64,000 bases of DNA from Sulfurospirillum sp036802865 (GTDB lineage Bacteria > Campylobacterota > Campylobacteria > Campylobacterales > Sulfurospirillaceae). The translations under genes and the position numbers were made by a program. Below, piece by piece: positions 1-8,056 of the stretch (position 1 is the stretch's first letter; each line of letters starts with the position of its first letter). A model generated the notes under the pieces. It saw only the letters and a program-made list of their open reading frames with translations, was not told the DNA's origin and ran no database searches. The stretch lies in contig NZ_DAIRVK010000002.1 in assembly GCF_036802865.1 (NCBI RefSeq), positions 1 to 64,000 of the forward strand, in the 5' to 3' direction.

Positions 1-1298
1 CACTCGCAGATGCGTTTAAAAATGGTAAAGTCAATGGTACCTTAAAAGCATGGTATTGGGATAATGACGAGGAGGGTAACTTCTACTCCAAAGCATCTCA
101 TCAAAGTATTTTGAATTTGGGTATTGAACTAGGTTATGTAACTGATACACTTTATGGTTTAAGATTTGGTGCTACATACCAAGGTAGTTCAACTCCATTT
201 GCAACAGATGATGCAAAAGCTCTTTTCAATAAAGAAGAATCAGGACAAGGTTCAGTACTTTCTGAAGCTTATATAGGTTACCAAATTGGTAAAACAGATG
301 TTAAAGTTGGTCGCCAATATATTTCAACACCACTTCTCTCAGGCAATCCAACCCGTTTCTTTAGAGAGTCTTTTGAAGGCATATCTGTTACCAATACGGA
401 TTTACCACAAACAACAGTCTTTGCTCACTATGTGGATAAGTTCCAAGGTAGAACAAGTGATGTACTTAACGGTGTAACAAACAGCTATAAAGCGCCAGAA
501 TTTGCAAAACAAATTATCGTAGCAGGTGCAGGTCCAACTACATTTGAATTTGATGGTGCCTATTCACTTGGTGCTGTCAATAAATCTATTCCAAACCTTA
601 CCTTAACAGCGCAATTTGCAGAAGCAAATGATGTTCACATGAAAACACCTGGCGCTTTTGGACCATACGGAGTAGGAATAAATAAAACTGATGATATTTC
701 CTTCTTTTATACAGAAGCAAATTATGTGCTTCCTATGAGCAATTATAAACTTCTTTTTGATGCAAATTACAGAGGTTCTCGAGCAGGAAGTGAGTTAGAT
801 GCAGCACACATTGATGGCAGTATGCTAGCTCTTCGTGTAGGTTTTGCTGAGCTTTATGGCTTTGGTGGGGCACTCGCTTATAGTACAGTGAGTAATGGTG
901 ATGATATGATGTTAGGTCTTGGTAATGGCCCATTATGTTATACCATTCTTCCAATCCGTGGACCATTGGTATTTAATGGCTATGCAGGTACGGACACTTA
1001 TAAACTTAGTACAACGTATGATTTTTCAAAAATTGGTGTAAATGGTCTTACAACCGAACTTGCGTATGTGACTGCAAAACAAGATGCACCATCAGCAGCA
1101 ACCATTTCAACAAAAGCTAGCAATAAACTCGAAGTTGATGGTTATTCTGTCAAATTCAGTTATGCTATTCCAGCACTTAAAGGTTTAACAACCGATGTTA
1201 CGTATGTTGCCTTTGACAAAGATTACTTTGTTGCAGACGTTAAACAAAAAACACTTTCAACAGATGAATTGTGGGTTAATGTAAACTATAAATTCTAA
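1..1298 (+). CDS. Outer-membrane porin, OprD/major-porin type, 5' end missing
   Basis: The reading frame is open from the left edge (first full codon at 3) to a TAA at 1296-1298, so the TTG at 111 is internal and the true start lies outside the window. The protein is a chain of alternating hydrophobic and aromatic beta strands typical of a 16-18-strand barrel and ends in the outer-membrane signature N-Y-K-F, with C-terminal Phe for BAM recognition. Segments such as VGRQYISTPLLSGN resemble Campylobacterota major porins and the OprD family, which let small anions, carboxylates or peptides through the outer membrane. The substrate cannot be read from the sequence. A strong terminator follows at once, so the gene ends its own transcript. 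The neighbouring regulators may control it (inference). Confidence 0.85.
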   Translation, partial: LADAFKNGKVNGTLKAWYWDNDEEGNFYSKASHQSILNLGIELGYVTDTLYGLRFGATYQGSSTPFATDDAKALFNKEESGQGSVLSEAYIGYQIGKTDVKVGRQYISTPLLSGNPTRFFRESFEGISVTNTDLPQTTVFAHYVDKFQGRTSDVLNGVTNSYKAPEFAKQIIVAGAGPTTFEFDGAYSLGAVNKSIPNLTLTAQFAEANDVHMKTPGAFGPYGVGINKTDDISFFYTEANYVLPMSNYKLLFDANYRGSRAGSELDAAHIDGSMLALRVGFAELYGFGGALAYSTVSNGDDMMLGLGNGPLCYTILPIRGPLVFNGYAGTDTYKLSTTYDFSKIGVNGLTTELAYVTAKQDAPSAATISTKASNKLEVDGYSVKFSYAIPALKGLTTDVTYVAFDKDYFVADVKQKTLSTDELWVNVNYKF

Positions 1299-1313
1299 GT
1301 TATTCTAAATTTT

Positions 1314-1340
1314 AGGGCTTTACGATCAATGTAAAGCCCT
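1314..1340 (+). terminator. Rho-independent terminator of the porin gene
   Basis: A perfect 10-bp stem (AGGGCTTTAC with GTAAAGCCCT) and a 7-base loop start 16 bases after the porin stop and are followed by ATTTTAT. The arms resemble those of the terminator at 2329-2357. Confidence 0.8.
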
Positions 1341-1397
1341 ATTTTATGATGATAGATTCCAAAAAATTTGAAAAATTGATCGAAAGATGAGTTTAAA

Positions 1398-2057
1398 ATG
1401 AAAATTTTTTTTCTTGACCCTGATATGCAGTTACAAGATGAGATCGATATTTGTCTCAACCAATGTCGTTTAAAAATTGATGTCAAAAAAACACAAAATG
1501 AAGAGGATATTTTTGATGAGGATCTTTTTTTAGAAGGCTATTCTCTTTTTATCCTTAATCTTCAAAATCCAGCAGATACGAAAATACTAGACTTTATACG
1601 CACAAATGCAAATGGAGCACCTATTTTATTGGTATTAGAACCTACTGTATCACCACAAATATTTCAAACACTCTCTTCTTATTCTTACAATGATATTATC
1701 ATAAAAGATTTTTCTGTTGAAGAGTTTGCTTATAGGATTTATAAATTATGTCATATTTGGAACGATAATATTTTTTATCTTGATAAGGGTATATGTTTTG
1801 ATTTTAAAAAGAGAATGTTTATCTTTAAAGATAATCATACTGTTCTTGGCAAAAAAGAAGCATTATTGCTTAAATGTCTGTTTTTAAAAGTTCATGGTAT
1901 TACGACATATACTGAAATTATTGCTTTTGTCTATGAAAATGAGATAGTGAGCAATGATAGAATTCGAGCACTTGTCAAACAGCTTAGAGATAAGCTTCCA
2001 TGCGATTTCGTCAAAACATTCCATGGAAAAGGGTATCAGATAGCCCATTTACGATGA
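1398..2057 (+). CDS. Atypical OmpR-family response regulator, first of a tandem pair
   Basis: The 219-residue protein has a receiver-like N-terminal half (about 1-120) and a winged-helix DNA-binding C-terminal half (about 125-219, ending in the usual F-H-G-K-G-Y-Q-I wing). In the receiver the acidic pocket is partly kept (D7, D9), but the strand that should present the phosphorylated Asp reads F-I-L-N-L, with Asn54 at that place; the later Lys is kept (I-I-K-D-F). Classical phosphotransfer therefore looks impossible, and no histidine kinase gene lies nearby. It probably acts as an orphan transcription factor controlled by ligand, amount or partner (inference). The paralogue at 2458-3246 shares the same change. 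The start is the ATG preceded by GAAAGATGAG. Confidence 0.8.
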   Translation: MKIFFLDPDMQLQDEIDICLNQCRLKIDVKKTQNEEDIFDEDLFLEGYSLFILNLQNPADTKILDFIRTNANGAPILLVLEPTVSPQIFQTLSSYSYNDIIIKDFSVEEFAYRIYKLCHIWNDNIFYLDKGICFDFKKRMFIFKDNHTVLGKKEALLLKCLFLKVHGITTYTEIIAFVYENEIVSNDRIRALVKQLRDKLPCDFVKTFHGKGYQIAHLR

Positions 2058-2109
2058 AATTAAAGTGATATAACCCTCAAATCGGAAAAGGCCTATCTGG
2101 CGGTGTTAT

Positions 2110-2268
2110 AAAAAATTTGACACCCTTGATGCATTAGTGGCAAACCAATTCCAGGTCTTTACGCAGCGGGAGAAAGTAACAGGTGGTACACACGGTGCGA
2201 GTCGTTTAGGTACGGTTGCTGTTACAGAGTGTCTTACATTTGGTATGATTGCGGGTGAAACGATCTAA
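2110..2268 (+). pseudogene. Relic of a flavocytochrome c / fumarate reductase-like flavoprotein (C-terminal tail)
   Basis: The 400 bases between the two regulators hold no intact gene. From 2145 the frame reads P-I-P-G-L-Y-A-A-G-E, and after a one-base slip near 2174-2176 it continues V-T-G-G-T-H-G-A-S-R-L-G and on to A-G-E-T-I and a TAA at 2266. This is the C-terminal FAD-binding signature of flavocytochrome c, fumarate and urocanate reductase-like proteins. A further fragment in another frame (K-F-D-T-L-D-A-L, from about 2112) could come from an earlier part of the same protein. At least one frameshift and the loss of the rest of the gene make it a dead remnant. It probably marks a lost respiratory reductase once governed by the adjacent regulators (inference). 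Confidence 0.75.
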
Positions 2269-2328
2269 ATTGATATGAAGAAATGGGCTTTTGTTCTGTA
2301 AAAAGTAATTCCTCCTTTTGAAAATGTT

Positions 2329-2357
2329 AGGGCTTTAAAAGTATATTTTAAAGCCCT
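2329..2357 (+). terminator. Rho-independent terminator behind the relic reductase gene
   Basis: A perfect 12-bp stem (AGGGCTTTAAAA with TTTTAAAGCCCT) has a 5-base loop. The T-rich tail is weak (CTTCG). The arms share AGGGCTTTA with the porin terminator, suggesting the two units are related by duplication. Confidence 0.7.
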
Positions 2358-2398
2358 CTTCGTAGATTATTCTTACATTATTATTACATTTTTAGCTT

Positions 2399-2404
2399 TA
2401 TAAT
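2399..2404 (+). promoter_or_regulatory. Candidate -10 box for the second regulator gene
   Basis: A TATAAT box lies in a very AT-rich stretch 54 bases before the GTG start at 2458. Campylobacterota promoters often lack a clear -35 box, and none is obvious here. Confidence 0.4.
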
Positions 2405-2457
2405 GTTAAACTGACGAATTAATAAATAAAAAACTATAATATAATAAAAGGAGCAAA

Positions 2458-3246
2458 GTGAAAGTTTTTCTTCTTGAACCAGACACAGACTTAGCTGATG
2501 GTATTGACACGTATTTAAATCAACTGCGTTTAAAAATGAAAGTCAAGAAAGTGCAAAAAGAAGAAGCCATTTTTGAAGAAAATGCTTTATCTCTTTCTAC
2601 GTATTCTCTTTTTATTCTTAATTTGAAAAATCCTATGGATCCTTCCATGATGCATTTTATACGAGAAAATGGAGGAGAAGCTCCTATTTTACTTATTTTA
2701 GAATCAACCATTGAGCCTAAAAACTTTAAAACGCTTTATTACCTCTCCTATGATGACATGATTGTTAAAAATTTCTCTCCACAAGAGATTGCTTTTAGGA
2801 TTTATAAATTATGCGATATCTGGAATGATGACACTTTTTTTGTCACAAAAGAGATCTTTTTTGATTTTAAACATGCCAAGTTTGTTAATCACGAAGTAGA
2901 AACAATTTTAGGAAGAAAAGAGGCACTGTTACTGAAATTACTGTTTGTAAAAAGCCATCATGTCGTCTCTTCACATGAAATTGAGTACTATGTCTATCAA
3001 GATGAGATGGTCAGTGAAGAGAGAATTCGGTCTTTAGTGCGACAACTTAGAGCCAAAATTCCGCATGATTTGATCGAGACGGTTAAAGGTGAGGGTTACC
3101 GTATAGCCAACACAACGCCAGAAGAAGAAAAATGCTTTTCCGATAAAGCTTCTGCTTTGATACGCTCTTCCTTTGTCTGTTTGAGTAGTTCGTATCCACT
3201 TTTAGAGCAAGTTCAAATAGGTTCTCTTTTCTTGAGTACGATATAG
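2458..3246 (+). CDS. Atypical OmpR-family response regulator, second of a tandem pair
   Basis: This 262-residue paralogue of the 1398-2057 product is similar along most of its length. Again the phosphoacceptor strand reads F-I-L-N-L (Asn55), while the acidic pocket is reduced to E7/D9 and the Lys is kept (I-V-K-N-F). The winged helix spans about 130-220 and ends in E-G-Y-R-I-A. About 45 residues follow the DNA-binding domain, rich in Ser and Cys, with no recognisable domain; the sister protein lacks this tail. The GTG start is supported by AAAGGAG seven bases upstream and by alignment with the sister start. It is probably an orphan transcription factor for a respiratory or porin gene (inference). 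Confidence 0.8.
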   Translation: MKVFLLEPDTDLADGIDTYLNQLRLKMKVKKVQKEEAIFEENALSLSTYSLFILNLKNPMDPSMMHFIRENGGEAPILLILESTIEPKNFKTLYYLSYDDMIVKNFSPQEIAFRIYKLCDIWNDDTFFVTKEIFFDFKHAKFVNHEVETILGRKEALLLKLLFVKSHHVVSSHEIEYYVYQDEMVSEERIRSLVRQLRAKIPHDLIETVKGEGYRIANTTPEEEKCFSDKASALIRSSFVCLSSSYPLLEQVQIGSLFLSTI

Positions 3247-3261
3247 GTATTTGGTATTTTG

Positions 3262-3298
3262 ACTATTGCATTAATGTGTAAAACATTAATGCAATAGT
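3262..3298. terminator. Long hairpin between convergent genes, probable bidirectional terminator
   Basis: A perfect 16-bp stem (3262-3277 with 3283-3298) and 5-base loop sit between the second regulator and the convergent operon. The right arm overlaps the last codons of the M14-like gene that ends at 3286. Confidence 0.75.
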
Positions 3299-4230
3299 GT
3301 TAATTTAACAATACGAAATGCCACAGCATTTTGAAAAATGAGTGGATAGTCATATTTACACGAAACGATGCCTTCACATGGGGCAATAATCGTTTGCATG
3401 AGCGATCCATCGAGTGCATTATAGATGCGAGCAAGGGGTTGTCCGTGTACTACGTGTTCCCCAATAGGAGCAAGGGCGTCAAAAAGCCCTGCCGAACTAC
3501 TTTTGACGACTTCCATATCTTCATTGGTGATGACATTTCCTACTGCCCCTTCAAACGCCGTATAATCAATCAACCCTTTTTTCGATAAAAAGCGTATCAA
3601 AGCATCAAAGACTTTCGTAGATTCAATTTTGCGAAGGGTGCCTTTTTTCCCTGAGATGATGGAAAACGATTTGGCATTCCAGATTTGCCAGTTGTAGTTC
3701 AAAGAGACAGTATCGCTTGGTGTTGGGTCTTTGTAGTGTATAAACTCTAACCCAAAGGCTTGTGCTTCATGCACATCTTCATAGCCTGTACGAAGGACTT
3801 TAACATATGGGATGCACTCAACACGATCTTTGCGTGCTTCAAGCAAGATGGCATGCTCAAAATGGTTGATTTTCTCAAACAGTTTCGCTGCAATGCGTTG
3901 CGTTGTTTCACCTTTGTCGTAGCCTGGAAACATTGCGTCGATGTCCGTATTATCTAAAGGCCAGAAGGTTTTTCCCATATTGAATGAGTAAGGATTGACC
4001 GCAGGAACAACGAGAATTTCGCCTTTGATGAAAGCGGGATTTTCAAGCTCTTGTTGACGTAAAAAACGAACCAGTCTTGAAGCGACCCAGAGTTGGTCTA
4101 TGGCAGTACCTGTGAGTGGACCTACGATGACACAGCTCGGTTTACTGTTGGGAATGCCAAAACGAAACCCTTTGATGCGTAGTGGCTCACGACTGAGGGA
4201 CGTGAGCTCACACAGTATCTCTTCTCTCAT
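3286..4230 (-). CDS. M14 succinylglutamate desuccinylase/aspartoacylase-like protein lacking the zinc site
   Basis: The 314-residue protein has the fold pattern and length of the AstE/AspA branch of M14 metallocarboxypeptidases, including the C-terminal beta domain (about 235-314). Compared with its neighbour encoded at 4227-5174, the first zinc motif H-G-D-E is replaced by L-T-G-T, the D-L-N-R substrate loop by D-I-D-A, and the D-I-H third-ligand region by L-L-E-A. All expected catalytic residues are thus gone although the surrounding sequence is well conserved. It is probably a non-catalytic partner or regulator of the active paralogue. It is the last gene of a five-gene operon; its ATG overlaps the preceding stop in an ATGA. 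Confidence 0.8.
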   Translation of the reverse strand: MREEILCELTSLSREPLRIKGFRFGIPNSKPSCVIVGPLTGTAIDQLWVASRLVRFLRQQELENPAFIKGEILVVPAVNPYSFNMGKTFWPLDNTDIDAMFPGYDKGETTQRIAAKLFEKINHFEHAILLEARKDRVECIPYVKVLRTGYEDVHEAQAFGLEFIHYKDPTPSDTVSLNYNWQIWNAKSFSIISGKKGTLRKIESTKVFDALIRFLSKKGLIDYTAFEGAVGNVITNEDMEVVKSSSAGLFDALAPIGEHVVHGQPLARIYNALDGSLMQTIIAPCEGIVSCKYDYPLIFQNAVAFRIVKLTLLH

Positions 4231-5174
4231 TCATTCACCTCAAATGGATTTTCTAAAATACGTGCAAGCAAAGAGCCTTCATACACAACAGGGTACTCTC
4301 TAATGGTAAACAAAAGCCCATCACAAGGGCTTAGTAAGCTCTCTTTGATGACGCCTTCCAGTGGGTCGATAATCTCGCCCAGTTTTTCACCTTTGCTGAC
4401 CATAACATTATGCTCTAACGTGGGTATAAAGATGCCCGCTTCAGAGGCGTTAATAAAATGTACTTCAGAATTTTGGGTCGAAATAGACGTTTTACACGGA
4501 CGCATCGGCTCATCGATGATGCCGACATGTGCCATAAAATTCAGCAATCCATTAGCAAGGTTTTGACCATATTCTTTGGTGATGCGCATACCAACTCCCA
4601 TCTCTACCACAAGGGTTTTTGTCCCCACCGAGTTGAGGGCATGTGAAAAGGTGGACTCTAAAACAGTTACCGCATCATGTACCCAGATAAAATCAATGCC
4701 GATTTTCTCAGCCAAAGGAACCAAGTCGTGTGCGTTGGATCGGCTGATGCGAATTTGGGGTAGCTCTTTGAGGAAAATATTGCTCGCATGAATATCAATG
4801 GCAAAGTCACTGCCTCGTACGGTTTCAACAATGGCACTTGCCACTTGTGCAGGTAAAAAGTCCGCCGTATGACCCGGAAAAGTACGGTTAAGATCAACAT
4901 CGTAAAAAGGGAAAAGACGGTTGATGCTATCAATACCCATAGGGTTCATAGAAGGATAAATGTCTACAATGCCCTTTATTTTGGTGGGATTTTCCCGTAG
5001 CCATTTAACGAGCAAATAGCAGACATACTGTCCTTCAAGCTCATCGCCATGGGTTCCCGTAACGATGGAGATACGTTTGGTTGATCTGGTGATGTCGGGT
5101 GGATTGAAACGGTTTCGTTTGAGTTTTAACGTCTCCTCCACGGGGAGTTTGACACTAAAAACCTCTTCTATCAT
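4227..5174 (-). CDS. M14 succinylglutamate desuccinylase/aspartoacylase family zinc hydrolase
   Basis: The 315-residue protein keeps the family's catalytic set: G-T-H-G-D-E near residue 41 (zinc His and Glu), D-L-N-R-T-F-P-G near 90 (substrate carboxylate binding) and D-I-H-A-S near 120 (third zinc ligand), followed by a C-terminal beta domain. Such enzymes release acyl groups or C-terminal residues from small amide substrates. The context (ATP-grasp ligase, transglutaminase-like protease) suggests it removes or trims an amide-linked amino acid or peptide made by the operon (inference). Its start overlaps the transglutaminase stop by four bases and its stop overlaps the next start, so translation is coupled. 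The chemical substrate is unknown. Confidence 0.88.
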   Translation of the reverse strand: MIEEVFSVKLPVEETLKLKRNRFNPPDITRSTKRISIVTGTHGDELEGQYVCYLLVKWLRENPTKIKGIVDIYPSMNPMGIDSINRLFPFYDVDLNRTFPGHTADFLPAQVASAIVETVRGSDFAIDIHASNIFLKELPQIRISRSNAHDLVPLAEKIGIDFIWVHDAVTVLESTFSHALNSVGTKTLVVEMGVGMRITKEYGQNLANGLLNFMAHVGIIDEPMRPCKTSISTQNSEVHFINASEAGIFIPTLEHNVMVSKGEKLGEIIDPLEGVIKESLLSPCDGLLFTIREYPVVYEGSLLARILENPFEVNE

Positions 5175-5956
5175 TGTTCATCCCTTGCAACAGTAACGTT
5201 TACATGTAAATTTTGTTGGCTCTTTCCTATAAAGACACCACGGTTAAGGCGGCAGTCCATAAAGTCGCGTCCATGAGCGATTTTGATGTAAGGTTGATGC
5301 TCTAGCATAACGCCATTGGTTGGGTCAAACCCTCTCCAGTATCCATCAATGAAAGCCTCAACCCACGCATGACTTTCACCCTCACCATCAATAAACCCAG
5401 CAACATAACGTGCCGGAATGCCATTTAGGCGAAGGAGGGTGATGAGCAAGTGGCTAAAGTCTTGACAGACTCCATTGTGGCGCAAAAGCAGGGCGTCGGC
5501 ATCACAGGTTGTGGTCGAAACACCCGCTAAATACTCAAAGTTTTGAAAGATGGTTTGGTTGAGCATCTTCGTTAAACTCAGTGGTGATTGAGGGAGCATC
5601 AAGGTTTCCAAATAATCACGTGATAGCGATGAAAAGGGCGTTAGCGTCGTTGGATGCAGATACGAAGCAGCATTCTCGTTATCTTTGTATTGGTAGCTTC
5701 CATGAAAAGCGACACTCCCTGTGAGCATGGCTTCAAAATTGCGGTGAAATTTTTCAATCGTTCCAAAGAGCAGATCGTTTCCAAAGCCATCTTTGGTTAA
5801 GAAAAATGCCACATCATTGTTAATGTGAAGTTCCCAATCAAGCAGTGTTTGTACACCATTGCTGATGGGAAGCATACGCAAACAAAAGGCATGCTTGCGT
5901 ACGGCTTCTTTAAAATTGAGGGTAAATGCGTATGAAAAATTAACTTTCATGGACAT
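5171..5956 (-). CDS. Transglutaminase-like cysteine protease
   Basis: The 261-residue protein has an N-terminal beta-rich region (about 1-120) and a papain-like transglutaminase core. The catalytic triad is visible: Cys in G-V-C-Q-D-F-S-H (about 168), His in E-S-H-A-W-V-E (about 207) and Asp in G-F-D-P-T-N-G (about 222). Bacterial members of this arrangement are predicted to cleave or transfer peptide amide bonds. It lies in the recurrent set with permuted ATP-grasp and alpha-E proteins. Two in-frame ATGs (5956 and 5950) are possible starts; both overlap the end of the alpha-E gene. The 3' part contains one copy of TTTACATGTAAA (5199-5210), here inside codons. Confidence 0.88.
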   Translation of the reverse strand: MSMKVNFSYAFTLNFKEAVRKHAFCLRMLPISNGVQTLLDWELHINNDVAFFLTKDGFGNDLLFGTIEKFHRNFEAMLTGSVAFHGSYQYKDNENAASYLHPTTLTPFSSLSRDYLETLMLPQSPLSLTKMLNQTIFQNFEYLAGVSTTTCDADALLLRHNGVCQDFSHLLITLLRLNGIPARYVAGFIDGEGESHAWVEAFIDGYWRGFDPTNGVMLEHQPYIKIAHGRDFMDCRLNRGVFIGKSQQNLHVNVTVARDEQ

Positions 5957-6602
5957 AGGCGAGTGTTCCGTAAATTGAATTTATTTTTTCTAATGTTTTA
6001 AATTTATTGCTCGATGAAAGAGCAACATGCTTATGGTTTGGACGGACTTTTTCCGCAATAATGTTGAGCTTTTCCACATCCAAAAGGGCGGCTTCAATGC
6101 TGTCATATATGCGAATATTCAAATCCATTCTCTCCACAACCTTTCCAAATTGAATCAAAGGTGAATCTTTGGCTTCTACGAGTGAAAGCTCTAAATTTCC
6201 CCAGATGGCATCAAGCTCTTTGAGGGTCGATTCAAGCCAAAAAACGGAAACCGTGCGCTCTTCTTTTGCCGCTTGGTAGGCAAGGTAGAGGGCATTTATA
6301 CGGCTAAACATACGATTTGAAAGGTGTGAACGTGTCAAAATCGCATTTTCTCTCGCACAGTTAATGACGGAGATAAGACTTGCATACTCCACATCAAAAA
6401 CACTTTGGCGCAAAAATTCTTGTGAAGAGTCATACTTGAGCTCAATTCCCAATCTAGCATAGAAATTTTTAGCATCATCAAAATCAACGTCCAGTATTTT
6501 ATCAAAAAGTTGGATAACAAGACGAGTCATACTCTCTGCTCTTTGGATGTAGCGTCCCATCCAGTAAAGTTGTTCGGCACTTTGAGGTGATATGAGAATC
6601 AT
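5940..6602 (-). CDS. Alpha-E domain protein (DUF403)
   Basis: The 220-residue, mostly helical protein begins I-L-I-S-P-Q-S-A-E-Q-L-Y-W-M-G-R-Y, the typical opening of alpha-E proteins, with the recurring R-A-E-S helix motif. The family has no proven activity but nearly always accompanies the permuted ATP-grasp and transglutaminase genes, and may be a scaffold or substrate carrier. The ATG at 6602 is chosen over the one at 6623 because AAAGGAGACGCG precedes it and it forms an ATGA overlap with the ATP-grasp stop. Confidence 0.88.
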   Translation of the reverse strand: MILISPQSAEQLYWMGRYIQRAESMTRLVIQLFDKILDVDFDDAKNFYARLGIELKYDSSQEFLRQSVFDVEYASLISVINCARENAILTRSHLSNRMFSRINALYLAYQAAKEERTVSVFWLESTLKELDAIWGNLELSLVEAKDSPLIQFGKVVERMDLNIRIYDSIEAALLDVEKLNIIAEKVRPNHKHVALSSSNKFKTLEKINSIYGTLAYVHES

Positions 6603-7972
6603 CGCGTCTCCTTTAAAATCCATGTATCTTTAAAACCGCCACCTTGGGATGAGTTGACGATGTAGCTGGTCGGATCCATTGCAAAACGGGTGAGTCCACC
6701 TGGCCAGACGAAGATATCTTCACCATACAGCGAGAACATTCTAAGGTCTGCTTTGCGTGGTGAAAATGCCCCTGTGTCATCCAAACACTCGATGTCATAA
6801 AACTCGATGATATCTTGCGCAATGAAACGACGTGGTTCTGCACAGATCGCATCTTTAAGCTTTTCTCGCTCAGGTTTTGTCAGAAGTGAGCCAAATATAA
6901 CGCCATAGCCTCCCGCTTCTGCAACATCTTTGATAACAAGACTTCGCATATTTTGCAAGATATGGTTACGATCTTTATCAAAAAATGCCAAGTAGGTTGG
7001 TGCATTTTGCAAGATCGGATCTTCTTTAAGATAATAACGAATCATATCAGGCACAAAGTAGTAAATTCCCTTATCATCGGCAATACCATTACCAATACTG
7101 TTCAACAACGCAACATTGCCTGCACGGTACACTTGGGTGATGTTAGGGACGCCAATGAGCGAGTCAGGGTTGAACTCGATAGGATCGAGCGCGTCATCAT
7201 CAAGTCTTCGATACACAGAACCCACACGTGCTTTTTTGCCGCTGTAGGTTTTGAGGTAGAGTTTGTCTTTCTCAACTACCAAATCATCGCCTGTGGCTAA
7301 GATAGCACCACTCTCTTTTGCAAGATATGAGTGTTCGTAAAAGGCGGAGTTATAACGCCCCGGTGTTAAGATGACATTGATACCACCCGTACTGACGTGA
7401 TCCATCGCAGAAGCTAAACGACTTGGGTAGTCTTGCACACTTTGAATCGGAAGCTTCTCAAAAAACTCAGGAAACACTTTGCGTGTCAGCATACGAAGCG
7501 ACAAGGGGTAACTCACGCCACTTGGAACGCGAAGATTGTCTTCTAGTACAACCCAGCCATCTCCAACACTGTTTTTAACAAGGTCTATGCCGCTGATATG
7601 CACACGGATGTTTTTAGCCACAGGTGTGTTGGCAAAAGCCGGCAGATAGGCTTTGGATGAAAAGACAAATTCGCTAGGAATGATGCCATCTTTAAGAATT
7701 TTCTGAGCGCCATAAATGTCTTCCAAAAAGAGATTAAGTGCATGGATGCGCTGTTGTATCCCTTTTTCAAGGTATGCAAACTCATTGGCAGAGACAATAC
7801 GTGGAATAATGTCAAAGGGAAATTTACGCTCTATAAAAGCGTTGTTTTTAAAAAGGTTGAAGTTGATCGCTTCGGTATTCATGTAGGCGAGCAACTCTTG
7901 GACGCGTTTTTTATCGATCGTGTTTAAGATGCCTTTGAAAGCATCATAGAGTGGACTTTCTGATTCAATCAT
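6599..7972 (-). CDS. Circularly permuted ATP-grasp protein (type 2), first gene of the operon
   Basis: The protein (457 residues from the preferred start) matches the permuted ATP-grasp family (former DUF404/DUF407), with signatures such as L-E-D-N-L-R-V-P-S-G-V-S-Y, L-T-P-G-R-Y-N-S-A-F-Y-E-H and the C-terminal D-P-T-S-Y-I-V-N-S-S-Q-G-G-G-F-K-D-T-W. ATP-grasp enzymes join a carboxylate to an amine through an acyl-phosphate; comparative genomics predicts this branch to be an amide or peptide ligase. The ATG at 7972 (M-I-E-S-E-S-P-L) has AAAGG eight bases upstream. The longer GTG start at 8011 abuts a palindrome and has no ribosome-binding site. Confidence 0.88.
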   Translation of the reverse strand: MIESESPLYDAFKGILNTIDKKRVQELLAYMNTEAINFNLFKNNAFIERKFPFDIIPRIVSANEFAYLEKGIQQRIHALNLFLEDIYGAQKILKDGIIPSEFVFSSKAYLPAFANTPVAKNIRVHISGIDLVKNSVGDGWVVLEDNLRVPSGVSYPLSLRMLTRKVFPEFFEKLPIQSVQDYPSRLASAMDHVSTGGINVILTPGRYNSAFYEHSYLAKESGAILATGDDLVVEKDKLYLKTYSGKKARVGSVYRRLDDDALDPIEFNPDSLIGVPNITQVYRAGNVALLNSIGNGIADDKGIYYFVPDMIRYYLKEDPILQNAPTYLAFFDKDRNHILQNMRSLVIKDVAEAGGYGVIFGSLLTKPEREKLKDAICAEPRRFIAQDIIEFYDIECLDDTGAFSPRKADLRMFSLYGEDIFVWPGGLTRFAMDPTSYIVNSSQGGGFKDTWILKETR

Positions 7973-8011
7973 AACCTGTACCTTTGCCCTTTTTACTTGA
8001 ACTCTTGACAC

Positions 8012-8036
8012 GTTTTTAAAACAAAGTTTTAAAAAC
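8012..8036. promoter_or_regulatory. 25-bp palindrome upstream of the ATP-grasp operon, candidate operator
   Basis: GTTTTTAAAAC and GTTTTAAAAAC form perfect 11-bp arms around AAA, 40 bases ahead of the preferred ATP-grasp start. The position fits an operator or a leader hairpin. No regulator gene is adjacent, so the ligand is unknown. Confidence 0.5.
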
Positions 8037-8056
8037 TACGTTAACACTGGGTTTTC

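Noticed and set aside
733..966. Antisense open frame inside the porin gene
   Set aside because: It lies wholly within the porin coding frame, has no ribosome site and no resemblance to any family; it is a by-product of the porin codons.
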